Shown piece by piece: positions 26,063 to 33,980 of a stretch of DNA of 64,000 nucleotides. Under the pieces are notes generated by a model. The model was given only the letters and a program-made list of their open reading frames with translations. It did no database searches and was not told the origin of the DNA. The DNA is from Dehalococcoides mccartyi. GTDB taxonomy: Bacteria; Chloroflexota; Dehalococcoidia; Dehalococcoidales; Dehalococcoidaceae. The stretch is from positions 1,240,001-1,304,000 of the forward strand of contig NZ_CP013074.1 of the NCBI RefSeq assembly GCF_001889305.1, given 5' to 3'. Every line of letters starts with the position of its first letter. Position 1 is the stretch's first letter. A program made the position numbers and the translations under genes.

Positions 26063-26221
26063 ATAAAGCGAAACACCTCCTGTTTTGGCTTTGTTGTTAT
26101 TAGGGGACACACAAAATCCTATTTGGGTAGTTTGTTTGTTACGCATACGGGAGAAGGACAGGCAGATTTCAACCAGGCTTCTTCCCGAATACTGAGTTAA
26201 AAAACCATAGCCCGGTTTTTC
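26063..26221 (+). ncRNA. Candidate small RNA with anti-Shine-Dalgarno loop
   Basis: TTGCTT (26028-26033), a 17-bp spacer and TACACT (26051-26056) would start a transcript near 26063. Right at that 5' end, AAAGCGAAAC (26065-26074) pairs with GTTTTGGCTTT (26082-26092) in a 10-bp stem (one G-U, one bulge), presenting the 7-nt loop ACCTCCT, the exact complement of AGGAGGT. At 26200-26220, AAAAACC and GGTTTTT form a terminator-like stem with a T-tract. No homologous family is known to me. It could instead be the 5' leader of the gene at 26297, or on the minus strand a 4-codon leader peptide (ATG TTT TCA GTG) after AGGAGGTG. Confidence 0.35.
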
Positions 26222-26296
26222 ATTCGGAATTTTCGGCAAGCCGGCACAGTACCGAAACATACCCGAAGGTATCATAGCAACCAGGAGGACCCGATA

Positions 26297-26665
26297 GTGG
26301 CAAAGAAAAATAGTGGATTAAGCCCGATATATCGCTCACGGCTGGAAGCAGACCTTAAAAGGCTGACCGACCAGCTTGAACAAATGCGTGCTTTACGCGT
26401 GGCTGAAGACCGGCGTGAAGGAAGTCCTTTTGGCAAACGTGAGGAAGAAGCAACCGAAACAGCCGAGCTTGAAAACGGGCTGGCTATGGAAAAGAAACTG
26501 CTTGACCAGATTGCCGAAACTGAGTATGCACTGGATAAATATGACCGGGGTGTTTACGGCCTCTGTGAAATGTGCAAAGAGCCTATAGACCCTGCCAGAC
26601 TTGAAGCTTTGCCGCAGGCCAGACTGTGTATGCAGTGCAAGTCCAAAGCAGCCAAGTCTTACTAA
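26297..26665 (+). CDS. TraR/DksA-type zinc-finger protein
   Basis: A 122-residue protein with the DksA/TraR C4 zinc finger at its C-terminus (CEMCKEPIDPARL, then RLCMQCK). The N-terminal half is a coiled coil (LKRLTDQLEQMRALRV, then EKKLLDQIAETEYALDKY). Family members bind RNA polymerase's secondary channel and, with ppGpp, change promoter choice; shorter TraR forms are independent of ppGpp. The start is GTG 26297 with AGGAGG 8 nt upstream. lspA follows by 26 bp. Confidence 0.85.
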   Translation: MAKKNSGLSPIYRSRLEADLKRLTDQLEQMRALRVAEDRREGSPFGKREEEATETAELENGLAMEKKLLDQIAETEYALDKYDRGVYGLCEMCKEPIDPARLEALPQARLCMQCKSKAAKSY

Positions 26666-26691
26666 ATCAGGTTTAAAAAGGTTGGGGGTTA

Positions 26692-27174
26692 ATGACCAGG
26701 GGATTTGTGTTTTTTGTCAGCGCCGCTTGCGGCATTCTGGCTGACCAGTTTAGCAAATTTATTATCACCGCTAACCTTACCACAGGCACAGCCATACCGG
26801 AAAATAGTTTTTTCCAGATTGTCCACGTGCATAACACCGGTGCGGCCTTCAGTATTTTCCGGGGACATATAGAGTGGCTTATTGCCGCCAGTTGCCTGGG
26901 AGTAATACTGGTCATGGCAGCTTTTTTTATCAGGAAAAAGCTGCCATTTTTAGATACCCGCCCCGGTTTAGCTGCTTTAGGAATTATTCTGGCAGGTACA
27001 ATAGGTAACCTGATTGACCGGGTGCGGCTGGGTTATGTTACTGATTTTATACAGGCAGGGGATTTCCCTACTTTCAATATCGCTGATTCGTGTCTGACAG
27101 TAGGCGTTATCTGGCTGGTGCTTTTATACCTTACATCTTCCAATTCGGGAGGAGATGCCAGTGAAAACGCGTAA
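26692..27174 (+). CDS. lspA: Lipoprotein signal peptidase (signal peptidase II)
   Basis: LspA cleaves lipoprotein leaders after diacylglyceryl transfer. The 160-residue protein has four predicted spans and the two catalytic aspartate blocks, IGNLIDRVRLGYVTDFI and FNIADSCLTVGV (Asp in each). The rhodanese lipoprotein at 43522 and other lipoproteins would be substrates. Its C-terminus overlaps the rluD gene (rluD GTG at 27161), suggesting translational coupling. Confidence 0.93.
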   Translation: MTRGFVFFVSAACGILADQFSKFIITANLTTGTAIPENSFFQIVHVHNTGAAFSIFRGHIEWLIAASCLGVILVMAAFFIRKKLPFLDTRPGLAALGIILAGTIGNLIDRVRLGYVTDFIQAGDFPTFNIADSCLTVGVIWLVLLYLTSSNSGGDASENA

Positions 27175-28063
27175 ACTGGTTGCCGAATCTGACGGTGAAC
27201 GGCTGGATAAATACATAGCCCAAAAGGAAACTGACCTTTCCCGCAGCTTTATACAGGCACTGATAGACTCAGGCCATGTACAGGTAAACGGGAAAACCGC
27301 CAAACCCAGCCTGAAACTTAAAAACGGTGACACTATAACTATAGAAATACCTCCCGAAACCCCGCCCGAACTCAAAGCCGAAGACATACCCCTGGAGATA
27401 ATCTTCCAGGACAAGGACCTGCTGCTTATAAATAAACCGCCAGGGCTGACCGTTCACCCTGCCCCGGGGCACCCTGACCATACCCTGATAAACGGAGTGC
27501 TGGCACTTGAACCTGAAATGGAAGACTTTGACGACCCACTTCGTCCCGGAATAGTCCATCGTCTGGATAAAGATACCTCAGGGTTGCTATTGGTAGCAAA
27601 AAACCGCGAAACGCTGGCTAATCTGTCTGCCCAGTTTAAAGAACGAACAGTACGCAAGTACTATCTGACATTGGTGAAAGGGGAACTGCATCCTGCCGAG
27701 GGATTTATCGAAGCCCCTCTGGGGCGTGACCCCCAAAACCGCCAGAAAATTGCGGTGGTATCTAACGGAAGGCATGCCCGCACCGGTTATAAAGTGCTGC
27801 GTTATATTCAAGGATACAGCCTGCTTGAGGTTAAACTTGAAACCGGCCGCACTCACCAGATACGTGTCCATTTTGCAGCTATCGGACACCCTGTAGCAGG
27901 TGATGCGGTTTACGGACAAAAAGAGACTTGGTTAAAAAGACAGTTTTTGCATGCCCACCGTCTTAGCTTTACACTCCCTTCAAACGGACAGACCGTGGAA
28001 TTCACCTCCCCCCTTCCGCCAGACATGGAAGAAGCTTTGAAAATACTGGAAAACCCCTCCTGA
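27161..28063 (+). CDS. rluD: Ribosomal large-subunit pseudouridine synthase D
   Basis: RluD makes pseudouridines in helix 69 of 23S rRNA. The 300-residue protein has an N-terminal S4 RNA-binding domain (ERLDKYIAQKETDLSRSFIQ) and a catalytic domain with the HRLDKDTSGLL motif, Asp being the catalytic base. GGAGG lies 7 nt before GTG 27161; the ATG at 27155 lies only 1 nt after it, so GTG is preferred. It overlaps lspA. Confidence 0.9.
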   Translation: MKTRKLVAESDGERLDKYIAQKETDLSRSFIQALIDSGHVQVNGKTAKPSLKLKNGDTITIEIPPETPPELKAEDIPLEIIFQDKDLLLINKPPGLTVHPAPGHPDHTLINGVLALEPEMEDFDDPLRPGIVHRLDKDTSGLLLVAKNRETLANLSAQFKERTVRKYYLTLVKGELHPAEGFIEAPLGRDPQNRQKIAVVSNGRHARTGYKVLRYIQGYSLLEVKLETGRTHQIRVHFAAIGHPVAGDAVYGQKETWLKRQFLHAHRLSFTLPSNGQTVEFTSPLPPDMEEALKILENPS

Positions 28064-28119
28064 AAATATTTTTAAAAATATTTGAAATTAGGGGGTTATA
28101 TTCGGCTTGCATGGCATAG

Positions 28120-28125
28120 TATAAT
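28120..28125 (+). promoter_or_regulatory. -10-like TATAAT before the winged-helix gene
   Basis: TATAAT 38 bp before ATG 28164. TTATAT at 28096-28101 (18-bp spacer) is a weak -35. AAAAGGG near the start is the ribosome-binding site. Confidence 0.4.
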
Positions 28126-28163
28126 AGTAACTCCGTAGTAGATAGTAATGGGTCAAAAGGGTT

Positions 28164-28445
28164 ATGAGATTAGACCGCAGACGTTCTAGTATAGAGATTA
28201 TCGCTGACATGCTCAGGCTGGGTGAAGCCGGCAAGACTGAGATCATGTACAGCGTCAATATGTCTTATTTCCAGCTTCAGAAATATTTGAACTTCATGCT
28301 GGACAGGGAGCTTATTGACCGTGTACAGCTTGGCAACCCTTCTGTTACCTACAGGGTGACTGCCAAGGGGCTTGAACTTTTGCGCAGTATTGATAATATA
28401 TTAGACACACTGGACCTTAAAGATAATGAACAGGACGAAGCCTAA
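28164..28445 (+). CDS. Archaeal-type winged-helix DNA-binding protein
   Basis: A 93-residue protein made of one winged helix: SSIEIIADMLRLGEAGKTEI, then FQLQKYLNFMLDRELIDRVQ, and the wing NPSVTYRVTAKGLELL. This matches the HTH_45/PF14947 group common in archaea and sparse in bacteria. It probably acts as a small transcription regulator. AAAAGGG is 2-4 nt before the ATG. The next gene follows in the same direction after 27 bp. Confidence 0.72.
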   Translation: MRLDRRRSSIEIIADMLRLGEAGKTEIMYSVNMSYFQLQKYLNFMLDRELIDRVQLGNPSVTYRVTAKGLELLRSIDNILDTLDLKDNEQDEA

Positions 28446-28472
28446 CTTACTGGGGCAGTAAAAGGAGATACC

Positions 28473-28883
28473 ATGTCTGACAAACGAATGCTGATTGTAC
28501 CGGCGGAGCTGGTAAGGCGGATTGATGAAAACCGCGGCGACCTGAGCCAGGCGGATTTTCTGAATTACCTTATTGACTCTCAGCTTGGCGGTGAAAACCG
28601 CAAGGAAAACGGAATCTCCAACCAGGAGTTTGAAGCCCTTAAGCAGGATGTCAAGAAACTGCTTGAAAAATCCAACAAGTCCGCCAGCAAAGAAGAACTG
28701 GTCTCCTTCCAGGAAGATACCAAGAAACTCCTCAAGAGTTTCGTGGATTTCTTTGTAGGCTACGGATTGGAACTGGGCAAAGGATCTTCCGCCATGAGCG
28801 ACCTTGAAGCCCTGAGCAAACTGGGCGGTGCCGGCAGCAAAGATGAAACCCCCGGCGGTGAAGTAAAACTCAAGTGGAAATAA
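28473..28883 (+). CDS. Hypothetical protein with coiled coil (possible ribbon-helix-helix N-terminus)
   Basis: A 136-residue protein whose first ~40 residues (MLIVPAELVRRIDENRGDLS, then QADFLNYLIDSQLG) look like a ribbon-helix-helix DNA-binding fold, followed by a lysine-rich coiled coil (about 50-95) and a Gly/Ser-rich tail. No family is recognised. AAGGAGA lies 6 nt before the ATG. Probably in one transcript with the winged-helix gene and ended by the terminator at 28912. Confidence 0.55.
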   Translation: MSDKRMLIVPAELVRRIDENRGDLSQADFLNYLIDSQLGGENRKENGISNQEFEALKQDVKKLLEKSNKSASKEELVSFQEDTKKLLKSFVDFFVGYGLELGKGSSAMSDLEALSKLGGAGSKDETPGGEVKLKWK

Positions 28884-28911
28884 TCTAAAACAGGTTTTTA
28901 AAAGCCTTTTT

Positions 28912-28946
28912 AAAGCCCTCTTCAGACGAAGAGGGCTTTTCTTTTT
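28912..28946 (+). terminator. Rho-independent terminator
   Basis: A 12-bp stem (AAAGCCCTCTTC / GAAGAGGGCTTT) with a 4-nt loop and a T-tract (TTTTCTTTTTT). Confidence 0.9.
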
Positions 28947-28961
28947 TCCCCTCAGCTTTAA

Positions 28962-28976
28962 TAGAACATTGTTCTA
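28962..28976. promoter_or_regulatory. Spaced palindrome, LexA-like dyad
   Basis: TAGAAC, ATT, GTTCTA, a perfect 6-bp inverted repeat. It resembles the GAAC-N4-GTTC LexA box of Gram-positives but has a 3-bp centre. A related site (TAGAACATGTTTTA) covers the start codon at 29018-29031. Confidence 0.4.
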
Positions 28977-29017
28977 GTATTTAAAACCTTCCAAGTGTAT
29001 TTTCTGTCTGCCATATT

Positions 29018-29031
29018 TAGAACATGTTTTA
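29018..29031. promoter_or_regulatory. Second copy of TAGAACAT-type site, overlapping a start codon
   Basis: TAGAACATGTTTTA, with central AACATGTT palindromic. The ATG of the gene at 29024 lies inside it, so a bound protein would block translation or transcription initiation. Confidence 0.35.
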
Positions 29032-29614
29032 TGTATTTATCGGCGCAGTCGGTTTTTCTCTGGTACATATCTTTGACTTTGTGGCCTTGAAAAAGCTGCC
29101 GCTCCTTAAACCCATACTCTGGCTTTCGGGTTCGGCTCTGCTGGTTTATTCGGGTTTCATGGTCTGCTTCAACGGGAATCCATTATCCTTGCCCGCCTGG
29201 CTAAATGCCGCCGGTTGGGCGATATTTGCAGTCGGCATATATTTCTTTCTTTATTCCCTCTTTATAAATCTGCCCTTCGGTAAAACTTATGTCAAAACCG
29301 GAGTGGGAGACAAACTGATTACCAGTGGGTTTTATGCCCTGGTACGCCACCCCGGCGTACCCTGGTTTGTACTGGCGATGGCCGGTATGGCATTGGGTGC
29401 GGGTACTGACTTTGCCCTGTGGGCGGCCATTATCTGGAGCCTTTTGGATATAGCATTGGTATACGTACAGGACCGCTGGGTATTCGGAAAAATGTTCCCG
29501 GGCTATGCCCAATACCAAAAAACTACCCCCATGCTGATACCCAACCGCAAAAGCATTGCGGCTTATATAAAACAGCGTAATTTTTCAAATACTATACAAG
29601 GAGAAGTAAAATGA
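29024..29614 (+). CDS. Membrane methyltransferase-like protein (isoprenylcysteine carboxyl methyltransferase family)
   Basis: The 196-residue polytopic protein has at least four spans, and its C-terminal part carries the family block LITSGFYALVRHPGVPWFV (SAM-binding RHP), a later span and YAQYQKTTPMLIP. ICMT/PEMT-like proteins methylate membrane lipids or prenyl groups; the substrate here is unknown. No clear ribosome-binding site precedes ATG 29024. It overlaps the GH3-like gene by 4 bp, so they work as a pair. Confidence 0.72.
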   Translation: MFYVFIGAVGFSLVHIFDFVALKKLPLLKPILWLSGSALLVYSGFMVCFNGNPLSLPAWLNAAGWAIFAVGIYFFLYSLFINLPFGKTYVKTGVGDKLITSGFYALVRHPGVPWFVLAMAGMALGAGTDFALWAAIIWSLLDIALVYVQDRWVFGKMFPGYAQYQKTTPMLIPNRKSIAAYIKQRNFSNTIQGEVK

Positions 29615-31242
29615 CCCAGCTTGGTGAATTATTCGTACAGGGTAAACTGGAGGAAATCTGGGACCGTTGTTGTGGATTTATTGACCTGAGCATTGAAGAC
29701 TTTATGAAGATACAGGAAAGACTCCTTCAGGAACAGTTGGAGCTTCTTAAGAAATGCGAACTGGGCAAGCATATCTTCAACGGGGCAACACCGACCAATT
29801 CGGAGGAACTGAGGCGAAGCGTACCTCTGACCACTTATGCAGATTATGCTCCTTTCCTGACTAAAAGGCGCATGGATATACTTCCCAAAAGACCTATTCT
29901 CTGGCAGTATACCTCCGGCAAAAACGGTGAATATGCCCATCGCTGGGCTCCGGTAACCGCCCGCCAGATGGATGAAGTAGAGTCACTGGTATGGGCAATG
30001 GCTCTTTTCAGCAGCTGTAAAAAACGAAAAGATATAAATATCCGCCCCAATGATGCGGTACTCTACGGCATGGCACCGCCGCCTTATGCTACAGGGACTA
30101 TTGCCCGCTGTTTCCCCCATGAAAAGTTTAATTTCCTGCCCAAAGTGGAAGAGGCCGAAAGAATCCCCTTTGAAGACCGCATAAAGAAAGGTTTCCAGAT
30201 GGCCCTTTCGGAAGGATTGGATTACTGTCTGTCCATGTCCAGTGTAACTGTAGCCATGGGTAACCGTTTCAGCCAGAGCAGCGGCAAAATAAGCATGAAA
30301 TTCCTCCTCTCCAATCCCAAAGCCATGCTGAGGCTGGCAAAAGGTAAAATCAAAGCCAAATTGGCCGGACGCCCCATGCTTCCCAAAGACCTTTGGAAAG
30401 TTAAAGGGCTGATGACCTACGGCATTGACGGCAGTGTTTACCGTGAGAAAATCAAGGAGCAATGGGGACGCTATCCGCTGGATTTCCACGGCTGCACCGA
30501 GGCATTTTTAATAGCTACCCAAACATGGGACTATTCCAGCATGACCTTTGTCCCTTATATGCAGTTCTTCGAGTTTATACCTGAAGAAGAAGCAATAAAA
30601 AGCTGGCGTGATACCAATTACCAGCCCAAAACCCTGCTGATGAACGAACTGAAACCCGGCAACTACGAAGTGGTCATAACCAGCTTCCATGGAGGCCCCT
30701 TTGTCCGTTATCGCTTAGGACATCTGGTACAGATAACATCTCTGCGCAATGAAGCTTTGGATATAGATATCCCCCAGATGATTTATCTGACCAGAGTGGA
30801 TGACCAGATTGATATTGCCGGTTTTACCCGCCTTTCCGAAAAGGGCATCTGGCAGGCTATTGAAGACAGCCACGTGGAATATGTGGATTGGGTAGCCTGC
30901 AAAGAAAGGGTAAACAATACACCCCGCCTGCACCTGTATATTGAACCCAAAGACAACACTACCCAAGACAAGGAACAGGTGATTGCGGCTATTCACGAAG
31001 AATTGAAAAATGTGCACCCCGGCTATGCAGACCTTGAGTCTTTCATAGGCCTGATGCCGCTGGATGTAACTTTCCTGCCCAAAGGCGCCTTTAAACTGTA
31101 TAAAATCCGCCAGCAAAATGCAGGCGCAGATTTGGGCAATCTAAAGCCGCCTCATCTTAATCCTTCGGCCGAAGATTTGGAATTTATGCTGCGTACTACA
31201 GCTAAAGTAACTGTGAAACAGGGAGAGCCTGTAAGCGTTTAA
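29611..31242 (+). CDS. GH3-family acyl-adenylate-forming protein
   Basis: A 543-residue member of the GH3 family, known from plants as acyl-acid:amido synthetases that adenylate a carboxylic acid and conjugate it to an amino acid. The family is also scattered in bacteria with unknown substrates. Seen: QYTSGKNGEYAHRWAPVTAR (phosphate-binding Ser/Gly region), YGIDGSVYREKI and the C-terminal FIEP/YIEP region. The catalytic triad cannot be judged by eye. AAGGAGAAG precedes the ATG and the start overlaps the methyltransferase gene. Ended by a strong terminator. Confidence 0.75.
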   Translation: MTQLGELFVQGKLEEIWDRCCGFIDLSIEDFMKIQERLLQEQLELLKKCELGKHIFNGATPTNSEELRRSVPLTTYADYAPFLTKRRMDILPKRPILWQYTSGKNGEYAHRWAPVTARQMDEVESLVWAMALFSSCKKRKDINIRPNDAVLYGMAPPPYATGTIARCFPHEKFNFLPKVEEAERIPFEDRIKKGFQMALSEGLDYCLSMSSVTVAMGNRFSQSSGKISMKFLLSNPKAMLRLAKGKIKAKLAGRPMLPKDLWKVKGLMTYGIDGSVYREKIKEQWGRYPLDFHGCTEAFLIATQTWDYSSMTFVPYMQFFEFIPEEEAIKSWRDTNYQPKTLLMNELKPGNYEVVITSFHGGPFVRYRLGHLVQITSLRNEALDIDIPQMIYLTRVDDQIDIAGFTRLSEKGIWQAIEDSHVEYVDWVACKERVNNTPRLHLYIEPKDNTTQDKEQVIAAIHEELKNVHPGYADLESFIGLMPLDVTFLPKGAFKLYKIRQQNAGADLGNLKPPHLNPSAEDLEFMLRTTAKVTVKQGEPVSV

Positions 31243-31266
31243 ACCGAAAAGTAAACAATATCAGCC

Positions 31267-31305
31267 ACAAAGGGGCGGTAGCCAAAGCTACCGTCCCTTT
31301 GTTTT
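31267..31305 (+). terminator. Rho-independent terminator after the GH3 gene
   Basis: A 16-bp stem with one G-U pair (ACAAAGGGGCGGTAGC / GCTACCGTCCCTTTGT) and a 4-nt loop, then TTTT. Confidence 0.85.
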
Positions 31306-31320
31306 ATCAGTTGTCCGTAT

Positions 31321-31349
31321 TTGACAACAACCTACTTGTACTTCATAAT
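31321..31349 (+). promoter_or_regulatory. Promoter of the GGDEF/HD-GYP gene
   Basis: TTGACA (31321-31326), a 17-bp spacer and CATAAT (31344-31349). An inverted repeat GTTGTC / GACAAC (31310-31315, 31323-31328) overlaps the -35 and could be an operator. AAAGAGG lies 7 nt before GTG 31415. Confidence 0.65.
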
Positions 31350-31414
31350 GGCTCAATACAAGCTTAATTCTTGACTATGCACCCGGATATTACGGGTAAT
31401 AAAGAGGCATTTTC

Positions 31415-33925
31415 GTGACTATCTGGGCTCTGGTACCGCTTGTAACCAGTATTGCATATATAGTGCTGCTGGCCGTCGTTCTGCTTTCAAAACGGCAGCC
31501 TATCACCAGAGTTTTCTCTGTTTTCTTAGGCGCAGCCGCTTTCTGGAGTTTCACCTCTTTCATGCTCCATATTGACGCCCCGCCGGAACAAACCCTTTTC
31601 TGGCACACCCTGCTGAATATCGCTCTGTTTGCCGCCATGCTTATGTACTACCAGTTCATCCGCGCCTATACCAACCGCAGAGGCAAACTTTTTCTGATAA
31701 TAGGCTACCTAGCACTGGCGCTGGATATTTTCTTTAACCTCACCGGGCGGCTGGTTACATCCGCTTATATAGAGGACAATGTTGTTTACCACACAATAAC
31801 CCCTATATTTTATGCCGTTTTTATATTTGCTTTATTATTCATTGGGGTAATTATTTACCATCTGGTGCAGAAATACCGCCAGTCTACAGACCCGGCTGAA
31901 CGCAACCGCACCCTGTACCTGGTATTGGGATGGGTAATCGTAGTACTCTCAAGTTATACCAATTTAAGTAGCAACCCCAAAATCTACGGGCTCCCTCTTG
32001 ATCATGTGGGTAACTTTATAAATGCGGGAATTATTGTTTACGCCATTACCCAATACCGTTTGATTGACATCAAACTAATAGCCCGCAAAACCCTTACTTA
32101 CGTGCTTCTGTTCTTTTCCATGATAGCCATATACGCAGGTGCTTTGTTTATAGCTACGCGGATATTCCCGGCGGAAGAAATATCCACTATTATCCTTATG
32201 GCAACCCTGATTGTACTGATACTGGCTATGACAGCCCGTCCTTTAAGAGCATTTATCGAAAAACGCATAGACCAGCTGTTTTACCAGGAAACCTATGAAT
32301 CCCGTCTGGCACTTATGGGCTTTTCACGCAAGATGGGCAATATTCTTAATCTGGAAGAATTGGCAAAATCACTGCTGCCTGACTTGGCCAAATCTCTAAA
32401 TGTAAATAAAACCGCTTTGCTTTTCCCGGATGTTGCCAGCGGTGAATTTTCACTGCAATATATTCACCCCGCAGACGAGCACCTTAAAACCCAGTTTAAA
32501 CTAGCTTCGGATAACCCTGTCATTGCCTGGCTGGATAAAAACAATGCCCAGCTCTACCTGAATAAACTGGACAGCCTGCCTGAACTGAAAGGCCTGTGGC
32601 AGATAGAGAAAGAACAACTTCAGAAATCAGAAATGGGGCTGCTGTACCCCATTAAAAGCCGTGAAAAGCTGATAGGCATTATCGGACTGGGAAATAAAAA
32701 ACGGGGAGGCATATACTCCACCGAAGATTTAGACCTGCTGATAAGTGTGGCCAATCAGGCCGGTATCATAATAGAAAATGCCCAGCTCTATACTCAGGCT
32801 ACTATCCGCGCCAATACCGATGAGCTTACCCGCCTCTACAATCACCGCCACTTCCATGAACGCATAGAACAGGAAATTGCCCGCGGTTCACGCTTTGGCA
32901 ACACCTTCTCCTTGATACTGCTGGACCTTGACCTGTTTAAGGTCTACAATGACGTATACGGCCATCTGGCAGGTGACCAACTGCTCCGCAGGCTGGGTAA
33001 AATACTGGAAAACTCCATCCGTTCTATTGATATGGCTTTCCGATACGGCGGCGAGGAATTTGCCATCATGCTGCCCGGCACCAAGATTGAAGACGCTTAC
33101 CATGTAGCTGAACGTATCCGCAAAAATATTGAATCCAAATCTTCTTTCCGTGATATGCCCATAACCGCTTCTTTGGGTATGGCTAACTGGCCCAATGACG
33201 GGGTAATGAAAGAGGAGATTATAGCCAAAGCCGATGCTGCTCTGTACCGTTCAAAAGAGACCGGACGAAACCGCACCAGCCTTCCCGCTGACCTTAATAA
33301 CAACCCCACTCAGGTAATCAGCTCTGAGCTGGAAGCCCGCCCCAAAGCCATGTCTATTATCTATGCTCTGGCAGCTACAGTTGATGCCAAAGACCACTAT
33401 ACCTACGGGCATTCGCGCAAGGTTAGTGAATATGCAGTGGCACTAGCAGAGATATTAAAACTGTCTGAGGAAAAAGTGGAAAACATACGGGCGGCAGGCC
33501 TGTTGCATGACATTGGTAAAATAGGTGTGCCGGACCATATCCTGACTAAGCCGTCTGCATTGGATGACGAGGAATGGGAACCTATCAAGACTCACCCCGA
33601 ACTGGGTGTGGAAATATTAAAACGGATAATGGATTTGGTGAACTGTTTGCCGGCTATACTCCATCACCACGAACACTTTGACGGCAGCGGGTATCCGTTT
33701 GGACTCAAGGGAGAGAACATACCTCTGGAAGCCAGGATACTCAGCATTGCAGACGCCTATGATGCAGTTACCTCGCCACGCCCCTACCGTACGCAACTTC
33801 ATACTGAGCAAGCTATCGCCGAACTAAAACGTTGTGCCGGCTCTCAGTTTGACCCGGAGCTGGTGGATATATTCTGTCATGTCATAAAACCAGAAGACCA
33901 CCCCCAGCTGAAAGCCTCACCGTAA
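31415..33925 (+). CDS. Membrane sensor with GAF, GGDEF and HD-GYP domains
   Basis: The 836-residue protein starts with about seven spans (1-230, like the 7TM histidine-kinase N-terminal domain), then a GAF-type domain (~300-455). The GGDEF domain (~470-625) has an intact GGEEF motif (FRYGGEEF, 542-549), so it may make cyclic-di-GMP. The HD-GYP domain has H698-D699 (HDIGK) and HHEHFDGSGYP (from 749), which degrade c-di-GMP. Both signatures look intact, so both synthesis and breakdown are possible. The start is GTG 31415. No c-di-GMP effector gene is adjacent. Confidence 0.85.
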   Translation: MTIWALVPLVTSIAYIVLLAVVLLSKRQPITRVFSVFLGAAAFWSFTSFMLHIDAPPEQTLFWHTLLNIALFAAMLMYYQFIRAYTNRRGKLFLIIGYLALALDIFFNLTGRLVTSAYIEDNVVYHTITPIFYAVFIFALLFIGVIIYHLVQKYRQSTDPAERNRTLYLVLGWVIVVLSSYTNLSSNPKIYGLPLDHVGNFINAGIIVYAITQYRLIDIKLIARKTLTYVLLFFSMIAIYAGALFIATRIFPAEEISTIILMATLIVLILAMTARPLRAFIEKRIDQLFYQETYESRLALMGFSRKMGNILNLEELAKSLLPDLAKSLNVNKTALLFPDVASGEFSLQYIHPADEHLKTQFKLASDNPVIAWLDKNNAQLYLNKLDSLPELKGLWQIEKEQLQKSEMGLLYPIKSREKLIGIIGLGNKKRGGIYSTEDLDLLISVANQAGIIIENAQLYTQATIRANTDELTRLYNHRHFHERIEQEIARGSRFGNTFSLILLDLDLFKVYNDVYGHLAGDQLLRRLGKILENSIRSIDMAFRYGGEEFAIMLPGTKIEDAYHVAERIRKNIESKSSFRDMPITASLGMANWPNDGVMKEEIIAKADAALYRSKETGRNRTSLPADLNNNPTQVISSELEARPKAMSIIYALAATVDAKDHYTYGHSRKVSEYAVALAEILKLSEEKVENIRAAGLLHDIGKIGVPDHILTKPSALDDEEWEPIKTHPELGVEILKRIMDLVNCLPAILHHHEHFDGSGYPFGLKGENIPLEARILSIADAYDAVTSPRPYRTQLHTEQAIAELKRCAGSQFDPELVDIFCHVIKPEDHPQLKASP

Positions 33926-33980
33926 ACCGGCACTTGGGAATTCTGTACCCCGTATTCTTTTTAAGCGCTAATCTAAGCTA

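Larger units (their letters stand above)
25955..26296. other. 342-bp intergenic region between pyrD and the DksA-like gene
   Basis: No protein gene is seen. It carries the pyrD promoter at 25964-25993 on the minus strand, and on the plus strand a promoter-like pair, an anti-Shine-Dalgarno hairpin and a terminator-like stem (see the ncRNA entry). Confidence 0.6.

Noticed and set aside
25955-26275. 107-codon N-terminal extension of pyrD
   Set aside because: The frame is open, but family length, lack of homology and the TATAAT 9 bp before ATG 25954 favour the shorter start.
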